From Acidimicrobiales bacterium (GTDB taxonomy: Bacteria > Actinomycetota > Acidimicrobiia > Acidimicrobiales > Aldehydirespiratoraceae): a stretch of 64,000 nt of DNA. The stretch spans positions 1,612,001-1,676,000 of the forward strand of contig JAWKIR010000002.1 of NCBI GenBank assembly GCA_041394245.1, read 5' to 3'. Shown piece by piece: positions 8,168 through 16,460 of this stretch. Within the stretch, counting starts at the first letter, position 1; the number at the start of each line of letters is the position of its first letter. The translations under genes were made by a program, and so were the position numbers. The notes under the pieces are model-generated. The model ran no database searches, was not told the origin of the DNA, and was given only the letters and a program-made list of their open reading frames with translations.

Positions 8168-9163
8168 GTGAACGAACGCCGTAACCCCATGGCAATGGCC
8201 CGCGCCCGCCACGCCCTCCTCCAGGCCGGTCTCGACTCGACCGTTCCGCTGGAGCCGGCGAGCAGTGTGACGAACGAGGTCTGGCTGACGCCGACCCACG
8301 TGGTGCGGGTGAACCGACGCCCCAACCAGCGCCTGCGCCGCGAGGCGATCCTCGGCCCGAGCCTGCCCGCCGAGATCGGCTACCCCATGGTCGTCGCCTA
8401 CGGCGGCCGGATGGGTGCGGACTATCTGGTGCTCAAGCGCGTGCCCGGCAAGCCCCTCGCCCAGTGGTGGCCGTCCATGACACCGACCCAGCGTCGCTCG
8501 GCCATCAGCCAGCTCGCCGTGAAGATGAAGCGCCTGCACTGCACGCCCGGCCCCGCCGATCTGCCGGTCATCGACGCGCCCCAGATGCTGCGGGGAGAGA
8601 CCCTCTCCCCGGTCATGTCGCTGCTCGTGGCCCTGGACCAGGCCCGCTCGCTCCCCCATGTCGACCGTGGCCTCATCGACGATGTCGAACGCATGGTCTA
8701 CGACCTCACTCCGTCGATCGAGCCGTTCGACAGCACGTACCTCGTCCACGGCGATCTCACGTTCGAGAACATTCTCTGGGACGGCACGAAGATCACGGCG
8801 ATCCTCGACTTCGAGTGGTCACGCGCCTCACCGGCCGACGTCGACCTCGACGTGTTCCTCCGCATGTGCTGCCTTCCCCACCTGCACGTCGGCGACGACC
8901 TCGTCGACCGGACGCGGGCCGAGGACTATGCCGACATTCCGTGGTGGTTGCGCGAGGACTACCCCGAGCTCTTCGACGTTCCCCGGCAGTTCGATCGCCT
9001 GCGGCTCTACGCGATCGCCTACGACCTCCGTGACCTCACCATGTTTCCGCCGCCGGCACCCGCCCATCAGCTCAACGAACACCACTCGCTGAATCGGCTA
9101 CGACGCACCGTCGTCGGGAACAGCCACCTCGATCGGCTCGACGCCGCCGCCGGCGTCGTCTGA
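8168..9163 (+). CDS. Aminoglycoside phosphotransferase (APH)-fold kinase family protein
   Basis: This is a 331-residue APH/choline-kinase-fold protein. HGDLTFEN (194-201) supplies the catalytic Asp and the metal-binding Asn, and LDFEWS (from 213) supplies the second metal Asp, so it looks active. Substrates in this family range from sugars and amino acids to antibiotics, and nothing here identifies one. I chose GTG 8168 because AGGAG lies about seven bases upstream; an in-frame ATG at 8120 would add 16 residues. Its last 66 bases overlap the convergent lgt gene. A second protein of this fold at 33676-34488 has lost the catalytic residues. Confidence 0.82.
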   Translation: MNERRNPMAMARARHALLQAGLDSTVPLEPASSVTNEVWLTPTHVVRVNRRPNQRLRREAILGPSLPAEIGYPMVVAYGGRMGADYLVLKRVPGKPLAQWWPSMTPTQRRSAISQLAVKMKRLHCTPGPADLPVIDAPQMLRGETLSPVMSLLVALDQARSLPHVDRGLIDDVERMVYDLTPSIEPFDSTYLVHGDLTFENILWDGTKITAILDFEWSRASPADVDLDVFLRMCCLPHLHVGDDLVDRTRAEDYADIPWWLREDYPELFDVPRQFDRLRLYAIAYDLRDLTMFPPPAPAHQLNEHHSLNRLRRTVVGNSHLDRLDAAAGVV

Positions 9164-9946
9164 CGAACCCCGGCGGCCCCGCAGGAGCAACCAGCCACCG
9201 GCGATGGTGATGCCGATGATGCTCATCCAGATGTTGACCCGCACCCCGCCGATCTCCGTCGCCGGGTCGACGCGCACCGTCTCGAGCCACAGTCGGGCCA
9301 CGAGGTAGCCGACGACGTAGACCGCGAGCAGCGAACCCGTGCGCAACCGACGGGTCGTGCCGAGCCAGATGAGAAACACGACCAGGCCCAGATTCCACAA
9401 CGCCTCGTAGAGGAACGTCGGGTGGAAGGTCGCCGAGTCGAGATACTCGACCGGACGGTTCTCGGGCGAGATCTCGACCGCCCAGGGAAGGTCGGTCGGA
9501 CCACCGAACAGCTCCTGGTTGAACCAGTTGCCGATGCGCCCGATCGCCTGCGCCAACGGCAACGACGGCACCGCCGCGTCGAGCAGGCTCGGACGATCCC
9601 ATCCCTCGCGCCGGATGATCCAGACCGCGACGATGATTCCGGCGGCCATGCCGCCGGGGATGCCGAGGCCGCCCTCCCAGATCTTGAACGGCTTCGCCCA
9701 GCCCTCGTCGAAGCGCCAATCGGTGAGCACGTGGTAGAGCCGGGCCCCGATCAACCCCGCCGGTACGGCCCACATCGCGATCCTCGAGATGTCGTCGGGA
9801 TCGCCGCCGACCGCAGTCCACCGCTTCTGCGCGAGCCACACGGCGGCGAGGACACCGAACGCGATCGCGAGACCGTAGGCCCGCAGGGTCAGCGGGCCGA
9901 GCTCGATCGCCTCACTCGGCGGACTGGGGAACGAGGCGAGGAACAT
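9098..9946 (-). CDS. lgt: Prolipoprotein diacylglyceryl transferase
   Basis: This is a 282-residue integral membrane enzyme that transfers diacylglycerol from phosphatidylglycerol to the lipobox cysteine of prolipoproteins. The signature GRIGNWFNQELFG (from about residue 139) and the N-terminal AYGLAIAFGVLAA membrane segment are typical of Lgt. About seven hydrophobic stretches fit the family topology. The last 25 or so residues are a hydrophilic tail. Several lipoproteins in this window (12703, 41720, 58802, 60590) would be its substrates. A -10-like TAGGGT lies nine bases before the ATG. The 3' end overlaps the opposite-strand kinase-like gene by 66 bases. Confidence 0.95.
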   Translation of the reverse strand: MFLASFPSPPSEAIELGPLTLRAYGLAIAFGVLAAVWLAQKRWTAVGGDPDDISRIAMWAVPAGLIGARLYHVLTDWRFDEGWAKPFKIWEGGLGIPGGMAAGIIVAVWIIRREGWDRPSLLDAAVPSLPLAQAIGRIGNWFNQELFGGPTDLPWAVEISPENRPVEYLDSATFHPTFLYEALWNLGLVVFLIWLGTTRRLRTGSLLAVYVVGYLVARLWLETVRVDPATEIGGVRVNIWMSIIGITIAGGWLLLRGRRGSSDDAGGGVEPIEVAVPDDGAS

Positions 9947-9955
9947 GCGTCCGAA

Positions 9956-9961
9956 ACCCTA
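9956..9961 (-). promoter_or_regulatory. Putative -10 (TAGGGT) for lgt
   Basis: On the minus strand TAGGGT ends nine bases before the lgt ATG at 9946. No ribosome site is visible, so a leaderless or near-leaderless transcript is likely. Confidence 0.45.
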
Positions 9962-9998
9962 GGCGCCGGCGAGGTCTTCCGGAACTCGCCGAACGACG

Positions 9999-11789
9999 TC
10001 AGATCGCCAACAGCCGGCTGCGGGCGCCGGAGAGCTCGGGACCGAGCTCGGTCACGCCTGCGAGCATGCCCGGCACCCGCGCCATGCGGTTCGCCGCGAA
10101 GAACCGGGCGAGGACCGCCCGGTCCTCGATCTCCTCGGGCGTGGATTCGACGCTCGGGTCGAGCACGGCCAGCGCGCCGGCGAGGAGGATCTCGCCACCG
10201 GTGGTCACCCCGAGCATCTCGAGATAGCTGGTGGCGCCGGGCAGGCGGCGGGCCGGATCGGCGCCGTCTTCGAGCAGCCACTCGGTGGCGGTGGTCACCG
10301 CATCGAGCGCGGCGTGGAGGTGGCCCGCCGCGGCGGCGAGCGACGGCATCGCCGCAGCCCGTTCGGCGGTCGCCCGCATCGCCGCGAGGTGACGGGTGAT
10401 GACGCCTCCACCGTCCATCGGCAACTTGCGGCCCACGAGATCGATCGCCTGGATGCCGTTGGTGCCTTCGTAGATCGGGGTGATGCGGGCATCTCGGAAG
10501 TGCTGCGCCGCGCCGGTCTCCTCGATGTAGCCCATGCCGCCATGGACCTGGATGCCGATACTGGTGATCTCGCAGGCCATGTCGGTGCCCCACGCCTTCG
10601 ACAGCGGAGTGAGCAACGCCGCCATCTCGTCGTGCTCGCGCCGCTCGGCCTCGGTGCCGGCCGCCACCGACCAATCGATCGCGGCGGCGTTGCGATAGCA
10701 CAGCCCGCGAATGGCCGAGGTGGTCGCCCGCATGTCGAGCAGCATCCGCTGCACGTCGGGATGGTCGACGATCGGCGAGGGAGACCCGGGGTCGGCCCCT
10801 GCCGCGCGTCCCTGTCGGCGTTCGTTCGCGAACTGCAGCGCCTGCTGGTAGGCACGTTCGGACAGGCTCACACCCTCGAGCCCGACCGCCAGCCGGGCGT
10901 TGTTCATCATGGTGAACATCACGCGCATGCCCTGGTGCTCTTCGCCGAGCAGCCAGCCGGTGGCCCCGCCGTTCTCGCCGAAGGCCATCACGCACGTCGG
11001 GCTCGCCTTGAGCCCCATCTTGTGTTCGATCGACACGCACACGGCATCGTTTCGCGCACCGAGCGAGCCGTCGTCGTTCACCAGGAACTTGGGGACGATG
11101 AACAGACTGATGCCCTTGGTACCGGGCGGCGAACCCGGGGTGCGGGCCAACACCAGATGGATCGTGTTCTCGGCCATGTCGTGTTCGCCCCACGAGATGT
11201 AGATCTTCTGCCCGGTGATGCGCCAGGAGCCGTCGTCGGCCGGCACGGCACGGGTGGTGAGCGCACCCACATCGGAGCCCGCATCGGGCTCGGTCATGTT
11301 CATCGTGCCGGTCCACGCCCCGGCGACCATCTTGCGAAGGTAGGTCTCCTTCTGGTCTTCGGTGCCGTAGTGCAGCAGGGCGTCGATCGCCCCCTGGGTG
11401 AGCATCGGACAGAGGGAGAACGAGAAGTTGGCCGAGGTCATCATCTCCTGGATGGCCAGGTTGACCATCCAGGGAAACCCGCCACCGTCGTACTCGGGCG
11501 GGAAGCCGACCGTGCTCCAACCGGCATCGACATAGCGACGGTACGCGTCGACGAAGCCGGGCGGTGTCGTGATCGTCCCGTCGTCGTTGCGGACCGACCC
11601 GACGAGATCGCCGTCACGGTTCAGCGGCGCAAGCGTCTCCTCGAAGAAGCGGGCGGCCTCGTCGAGCAGACCGTCGACCGTGGCGGCATCGCTGTGCTCG
11701 AATCCGGCGAGCGCGGCAACGGCATCGAGGCCGGCAACGTGTCGCAGTGTGTGGCGGATCTCGTCGGTGGGGGCTCGATAGTCAGACAC
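9999..11789 (-). CDS. Acyl-CoA dehydrogenase, long DmdC-like subfamily
   Basis: This is a 596-residue FAD-dependent acyl-CoA dehydrogenase. It shows MNMTEPDAGSDVG (flavin/substrate loop), WRITGQKIYISWGEHD, and YEGTNGIQAIDL, where the Glu is the expected catalytic base. The length of about 600 residues, with an extended N terminus (SDYRAPTDEIRHTL) and C-terminal domain, is that of the DmdC group (3-methylmercaptopropionyl-CoA dehydrogenases of DMSP breakdown) and related enzymes rather than the 380-residue beta-oxidation type. No other dmd genes are nearby, so a DMSP role is only a possibility. The start is GTG 11789, seven bases after a TAACCT -10-like hexamer. Confidence 0.88.
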   Translation of the reverse strand: MSDYRAPTDEIRHTLRHVAGLDAVAALAGFEHSDAATVDGLLDEAARFFEETLAPLNRDGDLVGSVRNDDGTITTPPGFVDAYRRYVDAGWSTVGFPPEYDGGGFPWMVNLAIQEMMTSANFSFSLCPMLTQGAIDALLHYGTEDQKETYLRKMVAGAWTGTMNMTEPDAGSDVGALTTRAVPADDGSWRITGQKIYISWGEHDMAENTIHLVLARTPGSPPGTKGISLFIVPKFLVNDDGSLGARNDAVCVSIEHKMGLKASPTCVMAFGENGGATGWLLGEEHQGMRVMFTMMNNARLAVGLEGVSLSERAYQQALQFANERRQGRAAGADPGSPSPIVDHPDVQRMLLDMRATTSAIRGLCYRNAAAIDWSVAAGTEAERREHDEMAALLTPLSKAWGTDMACEITSIGIQVHGGMGYIEETGAAQHFRDARITPIYEGTNGIQAIDLVGRKLPMDGGGVITRHLAAMRATAERAAAMPSLAAAAGHLHAALDAVTTATEWLLEDGADPARRLPGATSYLEMLGVTTGGEILLAGALAVLDPSVESTPEEIEDRAVLARFFAANRMARVPGMLAGVTELGPELSGARSRLLAI

Positions 11790-11796
11790 CCCGCGC

Positions 11797-11802
11797 AGGT
11801 TA
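11797..11802 (-). promoter_or_regulatory. Putative -10 (TAACCT) for the acyl-CoA dehydrogenase
   Basis: On the minus strand TAACCT ends seven bases before GTG 11789. It overlaps the last bases of the upstream BrkB-family gene, so the dehydrogenase could have its own leaderless promoter despite tight packing. Confidence 0.45.
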
Positions 11803-12693
11803 CCGACTCCGCCGCGCGTCCAGATCCAGGCCGAGACGGACCGCTCTGATCGAGTTGATCTCGGCGCCGAGCAGCAGTCCCATGGCCATCAGGTAGAGCC
11901 AGAAGAGCAGGCTGATGGCCCCGCCGAGGAGGCCGAAGATGGCATTCGCGCCGGAACTGGCGATCTCCAGATAGGTGCTGAAGCCGAGCGACACCGCGCC
12001 CCACCACACCGCGGCGACGAGCGCGCCGGGGAGTTCGGACCGCCACGGCGACGTGTGGTTCGGCGCAACGTGGTAGACTGTCGCCGCCCAGACGACGAGC
12101 ACCGCGAAGACGACCGGCCAGCGCAACCAGTCCCACAGCGTCCCGACCACCGACGAGAACCCGAGGCCCGAGGCGATGTCGTCGCCCTCACCGAAGAGGG
12201 GTCCGACGACGATCATCGTGAGCACGATCGTCGCCGCCAGCACGGACAGCAGGGTGAGGCCGACCCCGATCAGCCGGGTCGACAGCCAGCCGCGGAGATC
12301 ACCGTGGTCGTAGGCCACGTCGAGCGCCCGCACCACCGCCGTGAAGCCGCGCGACGCCGCGTAGACCGCGATCACCGCACCGACGGTCAGGGCGCCGCCG
12401 TTGCCGCCTTCGAAGAGTGCACGGGTCGTGCTCTCGAGGCTGTTGTCACCGCCGAACACGTTGGCCATCTGGTCGACCAGCCACGTCTCGACGTTGGCGG
12501 CCGTGTTCTCACCGATGATCGCGTCGGCCGAGCCGAGTGCGGCCGCCAGGGCGACCACGGCCGGGAAGAACCCGAGCAGGGCGAAGAAGGCGATCTCGGC
12601 GGCGAGGCCGCCGACACGATCCTTGGACCACTCCCCGACCAGTTCCTTCCCGGCCGCGAAGGTCCAGTCCCACGAGGCCCTGACCCGATCCAT
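11800..12693 (-). CDS. YihY/BrkB-family inner membrane protein
   Basis: This 297-residue protein has about six hydrophobic segments and the family features EIAFFALLGFFPAVVALAAAL near the N terminus and FWLYLMAMGLLLGAEINS near the C terminus. YihY/BrkB proteins were once called ribonuclease BN and are now simply membrane proteins of unknown transport or envelope function. The length is typical. It lies nine bases after the L,D-transpeptidase gene on the same strand, so the two are probably cotranscribed, which hints at an envelope role. Confidence 0.88.
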   Translation of the reverse strand: MDRVRASWDWTFAAGKELVGEWSKDRVGGLAAEIAFFALLGFFPAVVALAAALGSADAIIGENTAANVETWLVDQMANVFGGDNSLESTTRALFEGGNGGALTVGAVIAVYAASRGFTAVVRALDVAYDHGDLRGWLSTRLIGVGLTLLSVLAATIVLTMIVVGPLFGEGDDIASGLGFSSVVGTLWDWLRWPVVFAVLVVWAATVYHVAPNHTSPWRSELPGALVAAVWWGAVSLGFSTYLEIASSGANAIFGLLGGAISLLFWLYLMAMGLLLGAEINSIRAVRLGLDLDARRSR

Positions 12694-12702
12694 GCATCGA
12701 GG

Positions 12703-13509
12703 CTAGGTCGCGATGATGTCGACGGGCGTACCGACGGGAACCGTGTCGGCGAGCACCTCGATGACCTCGTTCGGGATCCGGATGCACCCGTTGGAGTGGG
12801 CACCACCCATCAACTCGGGCTGATTGGTGCCGTGGATCGCGATCACGGGGATACCGCCGCCGAACGTCTCCAACGCCTCGGAGAACCCCGAGAGGCTGAG
12901 GATGTGCGGCCCGTAGGCGCTGCCCTCCCACTTCTCGACGAAGTCGTTCACGAAGAAGCTGCCGAGCGGGGTCGGCGTCGTCGACTTGCCGATGACGGCG
13001 GTCGTCTCGACCACCACCTCGGCACCGTCCCACACGGTCACCGCCCGCTCGGTCAGATCCACCTGGGCCCGGAAACGATGCGACGTGATGTCGGCGTCGT
13101 CGGCGCGGATCCACGCCTCCGTTCCGTTGGGGCGCACGGGGATCTGCACCTTCAGCCAGCGGCCGTCGTCTGACCGGTCGGTGATCATCAGCGCCAGTGG
13201 GTTGCCGAAGAAGGTGGGATTGGTGATGGCGAACTCGAACCTGGCCGGTTCCCCGTCGGGTTCGACGAACGCCGCGAGCGTCTCCACCTCGGCGACGATG
13301 TTGGCCACGAATGTCTCGTAGGGGTCGACCGGCACGGTCGTCGTGGTCGTCGTGCTGGTGGTCGTCGGGGCGGCGACGGTGGTCGTTGCCGGCGCCGATG
13401 TGGTCGTCGTCGAAGCGGCCAGTGCGACCGGGTCGGCCCGATCGGCGCCACAACCCGACACGACCAGCGCGACGAGTACCACGAGCGTCGCGCAGCGTCG
13501 GGTCGACAT
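12703..13509 (-). CDS. L,D-transpeptidase (YkuD) lipoprotein
   Basis: This 268-residue lipoprotein has a signal peptide with lipobox VVSGC (acylated Cys20), then a Thr/Ala/Pro-rich linker (31-60), then a YkuD domain with H226, H238 and the catalytic C242 in HSNGCIRIPN. Such enzymes make 3-3 peptidoglycan cross-links or attach proteins to the wall. ATG 13509 is preferred over upstream Met codons because a TACGAT -10-like hexamer ends seven bases before it and the signal peptide then has normal length. It is followed by the BrkB-type gene. The product should be anchored on the outer face of the cytoplasmic membrane after Lgt modification. Confidence 0.9.
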   Translation of the reverse strand: MSTRRCATLVVLVALVVSGCGADRADPVALAASTTTTSAPATTTVAAPTTTSTTTTTTVPVDPYETFVANIVAEVETLAAFVEPDGEPARFEFAITNPTFFGNPLALMITDRSDDGRWLKVQIPVRPNGTEAWIRADDADITSHRFRAQVDLTERAVTVWDGAEVVVETTAVIGKSTTPTPLGSFFVNDFVEKWEGSAYGPHILSLSGFSEALETFGGGIPVIAIHGTNQPELMGGAHSNGCIRIPNEVIEVLADTVPVGTPVDIIAT

Positions 13510-13516
13510 CCTGGTC

Positions 13517-13522
13517 ATCGTA
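13517..13522 (-). promoter_or_regulatory. Putative -10 (TACGAT) for the L,D-transpeptidase
   Basis: TACGAT on the minus strand ends seven bases before ATG 13509. It lies inside the extended open frame, which argues against the longer starts at 13518-13557. Confidence 0.45.
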
Positions 13523-13582
13523 GGGACCATCGGCAATCCTGCACCAGCCATGAACACCGATCGCGGCGGAACCGGCTGCCGC

Positions 13583-13588
13583 TACGGT
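13583..13588 (+). promoter_or_regulatory. Putative -10 (TACGGT) for the MBL-fold gene
   Basis: TACGGT ends seven bases before GTG 13596 with no ribosome site between, which suggests a leaderless transcript. Confidence 0.45.
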
Positions 13589-13595
13589 CGAACGG

Positions 13596-14405
13596 GTGGA
13601 GCTGATCGAGATCGCCGACCGAATCCTCGTCGCCCAGCGGGCGGCGACCGGGTTCGGGTCGGCCAACAGCGCAGCCATCGTCGAAGACGACGGGATCACC
13701 GTGGTCGATGCCTGCACGGTGCCCGCTCATGCCCGCGAGTTCGCCGACGCCCTGGCCACGCTCGGCATCCCCATCCGCCATCTCGTCTACACGTCGCCCC
13801 ATGTCGACCATGTCGGAGGCAGCTCGGCCTATCCCCTCGCGGCCGTCTACGGCACGCCCGAGACCAGCGCGCTGCTCGATCAGCCCCCGAACGTCGAGTC
13901 CTACTGCCATCTCGCGCCCGATCTCTCGGCCGACTTCGCCGGGCTCACCACGCGGCCGGTGACCCACACGGTGCGCGAGGCCGCCTGGATCTCCACCCGG
14001 GTCGTGGTCGCGCCGACCCGCGGGCAGACGGGCGAGAATCTGGTCGTCCAGGTGCCCGATGCCAACGTGGTCATCGCCGGCGCGATGGCGACGTTCGGGG
14101 TGATACCCCCGTGCTGGGCGGGGGATCCCTCGGAATGGGCCGAACAGCTCGACGTGGTCCTCGGCTGGGGCGCGGTCATCGTGCCCGGCCACGGCGGGGT
14201 CGGCGGAGAACGGGAGGTGCGGGCACTGCAGAGCTACCTGCGCGAGGTCGCTCGCACCGGCGAAGGCGGCGCCATGCCCGATGGCGAATGGACGAACTGG
14301 AGCAACCAGCGCTTCCACCCCGCCAACCTCGAACGGGCCGCCATGCTCGCGGCCGGTGATCCCGGCCCGCCGCCGACGATCCTGCGGCTCATGGGGATCG
14401 GTTGA
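13596..14405 (+). CDS. Metallo-beta-lactamase-fold protein with a degenerate metal motif
   Basis: This is a 269-residue MBL-fold protein. The canonical HxHxDH is TSPHVDHVGG here: Ser67 replaces the first His, while H69, D71 and H72 remain. A later VPGHGG near residue 195 matches the motif that carries the third His. Loss of one metal-1 ligand suggests a single-metal site or altered chemistry. The fold covers lactonases, glyoxalases and sulfatases, and no substrate can be named. The start is GTG 13596 behind a -10-like TACGGT. Its stop overlaps the longest possible start of gpgS downstream. Confidence 0.75.
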   Translation: MELIEIADRILVAQRAATGFGSANSAAIVEDDGITVVDACTVPAHAREFADALATLGIPIRHLVYTSPHVDHVGGSSAYPLAAVYGTPETSALLDQPPNVESYCHLAPDLSADFAGLTTRPVTHTVREAAWISTRVVVAPTRGQTGENLVVQVPDANVVIAGAMATFGVIPPCWAGDPSEWAEQLDVVLGWGAVIVPGHGGVGGEREVRALQSYLREVARTGEGGAMPDGEWTNWSNQRFHPANLERAAMLAAGDPGPPPTILRLMGIG

Positions 14406-14413
14406 CCGCGTCC

Positions 14414-14419
14414 TACGCT
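14414..14419 (+). promoter_or_regulatory. Putative -10 (TACGCT) for gpgS
   Basis: TACGCT ends nine bases before ATG 14429. This favours ATG 14429 over the upstream TTG at 14402 as the gpgS start. Confidence 0.4.
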
Positions 14420-14428
14420 GGTGCCCAC

Positions 14429-15319
14429 ATGACCGAGGTCCGTTGCCACTCCGCCCGCGACTTCCCCCTCTCGATGCTGCAGGAGGCGAAGGGCGATCAC
14501 ACCGTCTCGGTGTGCATCCCGGCGCGAAACGAGGAGGCGACGGTCGGCACCATCGTCGGTGCCATCCACGAGCATCTCGCGTCCGATGACCGACCGTTCG
14601 TCGACGAAGTCCTGGTCATCGACGACCGCAGCGACGATGCCACCGCAGCGATCGCGACGGCGGCCGGGGCGACGGTCGTCCAGGTGGCCGACATCCTCCC
14701 GGGCTGCGGACCCGGTCGGGGCAAGGGCAATGTGTTGTGGAAGAGCGTCGCCGCCAGCCGCGGCGACCTGATCGTGTGGATCGACGCCGACCTCACGTCG
14801 TTCACGCCGGCGTGTGTGACGGGCCTGGTCGGGCCCCTGCTGACCGACCCGTCGATCGCCATGGTCAAGGGCTACTACGAACGGCCCGAGATCGGCGGCA
14901 CCGGCGGCGGGCGCACCACCGAGCTGATGGCCCGGCCGCTGCTCGCGACCCTCTTCCCACACCTCACCTCGGTTCGCCAGCCGCTCGGTGGCGAATACGC
15001 AGCCCGGCGCGACATTCTCGAACAGGTCCCCTTCAGCACCGGCTACGGCGTCGAGACCGGACTCCTCATCGACATCGCGGCCCTCGTCGGGCTCGACCGG
15101 CTGGCCCAGGTCGATCTCGGCGTCCGGGTCCACCGCAACCGGCCGCTCGACGAGCTGTCGGTCCAGGCGATGGAGATCCTCCACGTGGCCCTGCGCCGCG
15201 CCGGCGTCGAGTGGCGAGCCGAGTGGAGCCATGTGCTCCGCCGCCCCGACCTCGACCCGGTCGAGGCGTTGATCGACGAACGACCGCCGCTCGTCTCGGT
15301 CGCGGACTACCGGCGCTAG
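14429..15319 (+). CDS. gpgS: Glucosyl-3-phosphoglycerate synthase (GT81)
   Basis: This is a 296-residue glycosyltransferase. SVCIPARNEEATVG is the GT-A N-terminal strand, VWIDADL (D119-A-D121) is the metal-binding DxD, and QPLGGEYAARR plus GGGRTTELMARPLLATLFP match mycobacterial GpgS closely. GpgS joins glucose from a nucleotide sugar to 3-phosphoglycerate, the first step to glucosylglycerate and, in mycobacteria, methylglucose lipopolysaccharides. The phosphatase GpgP is not in the window. ATG 14429 is preferred over TTG 14402 because of the TACGCT hexamer upstream. The product is probably a compatible solute or polysaccharide primer. The 3' end overlaps the next convergent gene by four bases. 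Confidence 0.88.
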   Translation: MTEVRCHSARDFPLSMLQEAKGDHTVSVCIPARNEEATVGTIVGAIHEHLASDDRPFVDEVLVIDDRSDDATAAIATAAGATVVQVADILPGCGPGRGKGNVLWKSVAASRGDLIVWIDADLTSFTPACVTGLVGPLLTDPSIAMVKGYYERPEIGGTGGGRTTELMARPLLATLFPHLTSVRQPLGGEYAARRDILEQVPFSTGYGVETGLLIDIAALVGLDRLAQVDLGVRVHRNRPLDELSVQAMEILHVALRRAGVEWRAEWSHVLRRPDLDPVEALIDERPPLVSVADYRR

Positions 15320-15894
15320 CGGTCGCGGAAGCCCTTGCCGTCGAGGATCTTCGGCACGCACTTCTCGACTCGCGCCGCCCTCGTCGCCGCCTGTTTCGCG
15401 CTCGAGAAGTGCAGGTGGTACTCCCGCTGACGACCGGGCGTGAGCGCTTCGAACGCCTCCTTCAGGATCGGGTCGTCGTCGAAGCGAACCTGGAGTTCCT
15501 CGACCGGGACGAGTTCGGGCGCCGGCATCGGCTCGAGGCCCGCCTCCTCGACGGCGATGGCCTCCTCGACATAGGCCGCAACGGTTCGAGCCGATCCGAC
15601 GACCTCGTCGACCGACGTGAAACACATGCGGCGCGCCGATCGCGAGTTCGGACCCTGCGCCTCCAGCACCCCTTCGGCGTCGCGCAGCAGCGCCCCCTTG
15701 AAGAACATCAGAGCCAGGAACTGCTTCATCTCCTGGAGAATGACGATGTTCTTGCCGCCGAGGGAGTAGCAGGGCTTTCCCCACTTCAACTCCTCGGTCA
15801 GGCCGCACTCCCGCAGGATCGGCCGCAGCGCCCCGATCTCGTCGGGCCACATGTCGGAGCGAGCGACATACGCATCGATCTCTGGGTTCGCCAC
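15316..15894 (-). CDS. YdeI/DUF1801-type protein
   Basis: This is a 192-residue soluble protein with an N-terminal DUF1801-like domain (MWPDEIGALRPIL, WGKPCYSLGGKNIVIL, FKGALLRD) and a C-terminal YdeI-like tail ending in AKQAATRAARVEKCVPKI and then LDGKGFRDR. These domains are widespread and often annotated as bacteriocin-protection YdeI or iron-chaperone-like proteins, without firm biochemistry. GTG 15894 is chosen because residues upstream of it look non-coding. It is convergent with gpgS, overlapping by four bases. Function unknown. Confidence 0.78.
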   Translation of the reverse strand: MANPEIDAYVARSDMWPDEIGALRPILRECGLTEELKWGKPCYSLGGKNIVILQEMKQFLALMFFKGALLRDAEGVLEAQGPNSRSARRMCFTSVDEVVGSARTVAAYVEEAIAVEEAGLEPMPAPELVPVEELQVRFDDDPILKEAFEALTPGRQREYHLHFSSAKQAATRAARVEKCVPKILDGKGFRDR

Positions 15895-15989
15895 GACGAA
15901 AGCGTACTCATCGCCGCGACCCGCAGCCGGCGATCTGCAGTCGCGGCGCCACCTGAGCCAGACTCTGCGGACGGGACCAGGAGGATGAC

Positions 15990-16448
15990 ATGGGACGTTG
16001 GACACGAGAAGAACTCGAAGACGAGTTCGAGAAGTACCAGGCACGGGCATTGAAGGCGGCGACCAGCCACGACTGGCGGGAGTGGGCCGACCAGTTCACC
16101 GAGGACGCCACCTACATCGAGCATCACTACGGCACGATCGGCGGCCGAGAGGCCATCTACACGTGGATCCAGTCGACCATGGACACATGGCCCAACACCG
16201 AGATGATCTACTTCCCGATCGACTGGTACACCATCGACGAGGACAAGGGATGGGTGATCTGCCGAGTGTGGAACCGCTTCGCCGATCCGGGCGACGGGTC
16301 GATCCACCAGGAAGCCAACATCACGATCCTGCACTACGCCGGCAACGGCAAGTGGAAGTACGAAGAGGACGTCTACAACCCGGTCCACTTCGGCGACATG
16401 GTCAAGGGATACCTGAAGCGGAAGAAGGAGCTCGCCGAGGCGGAGTGA
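15990..16448 (+). CDS. SnoaL-like / NTF2-fold protein
   Basis: This is a 152-residue protein of the NTF2-like alpha+beta cone fold. ATSHDWREWADQFTEDATYIEHHYGTIGGREAI follows the usual helix-strand pattern (quoted here only as positions 24 to 56), and aromatic residues (WPNTEMIYFPIDWYTID) line the expected pocket. Members are cyclases, dehydratases, isomerases or non-enzymatic binders. A perfect AGGAGG precedes the ATG by five bases, one of the strongest ribosome sites in the window, so this gene is translated from a leadered mRNA. It is followed 12 bases later by the DUF2207 gene. Confidence 0.75.
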   Translation: MGRWTREELEDEFEKYQARALKAATSHDWREWADQFTEDATYIEHHYGTIGGREAIYTWIQSTMDTWPNTEMIYFPIDWYTIDEDKGWVICRVWNRFADPGDGSIHQEANITILHYAGNGKWKYEEDVYNPVHFGDMVKGYLKRKKELAEAE

Positions 16449-16460
16449 CAGACTGCCCGC

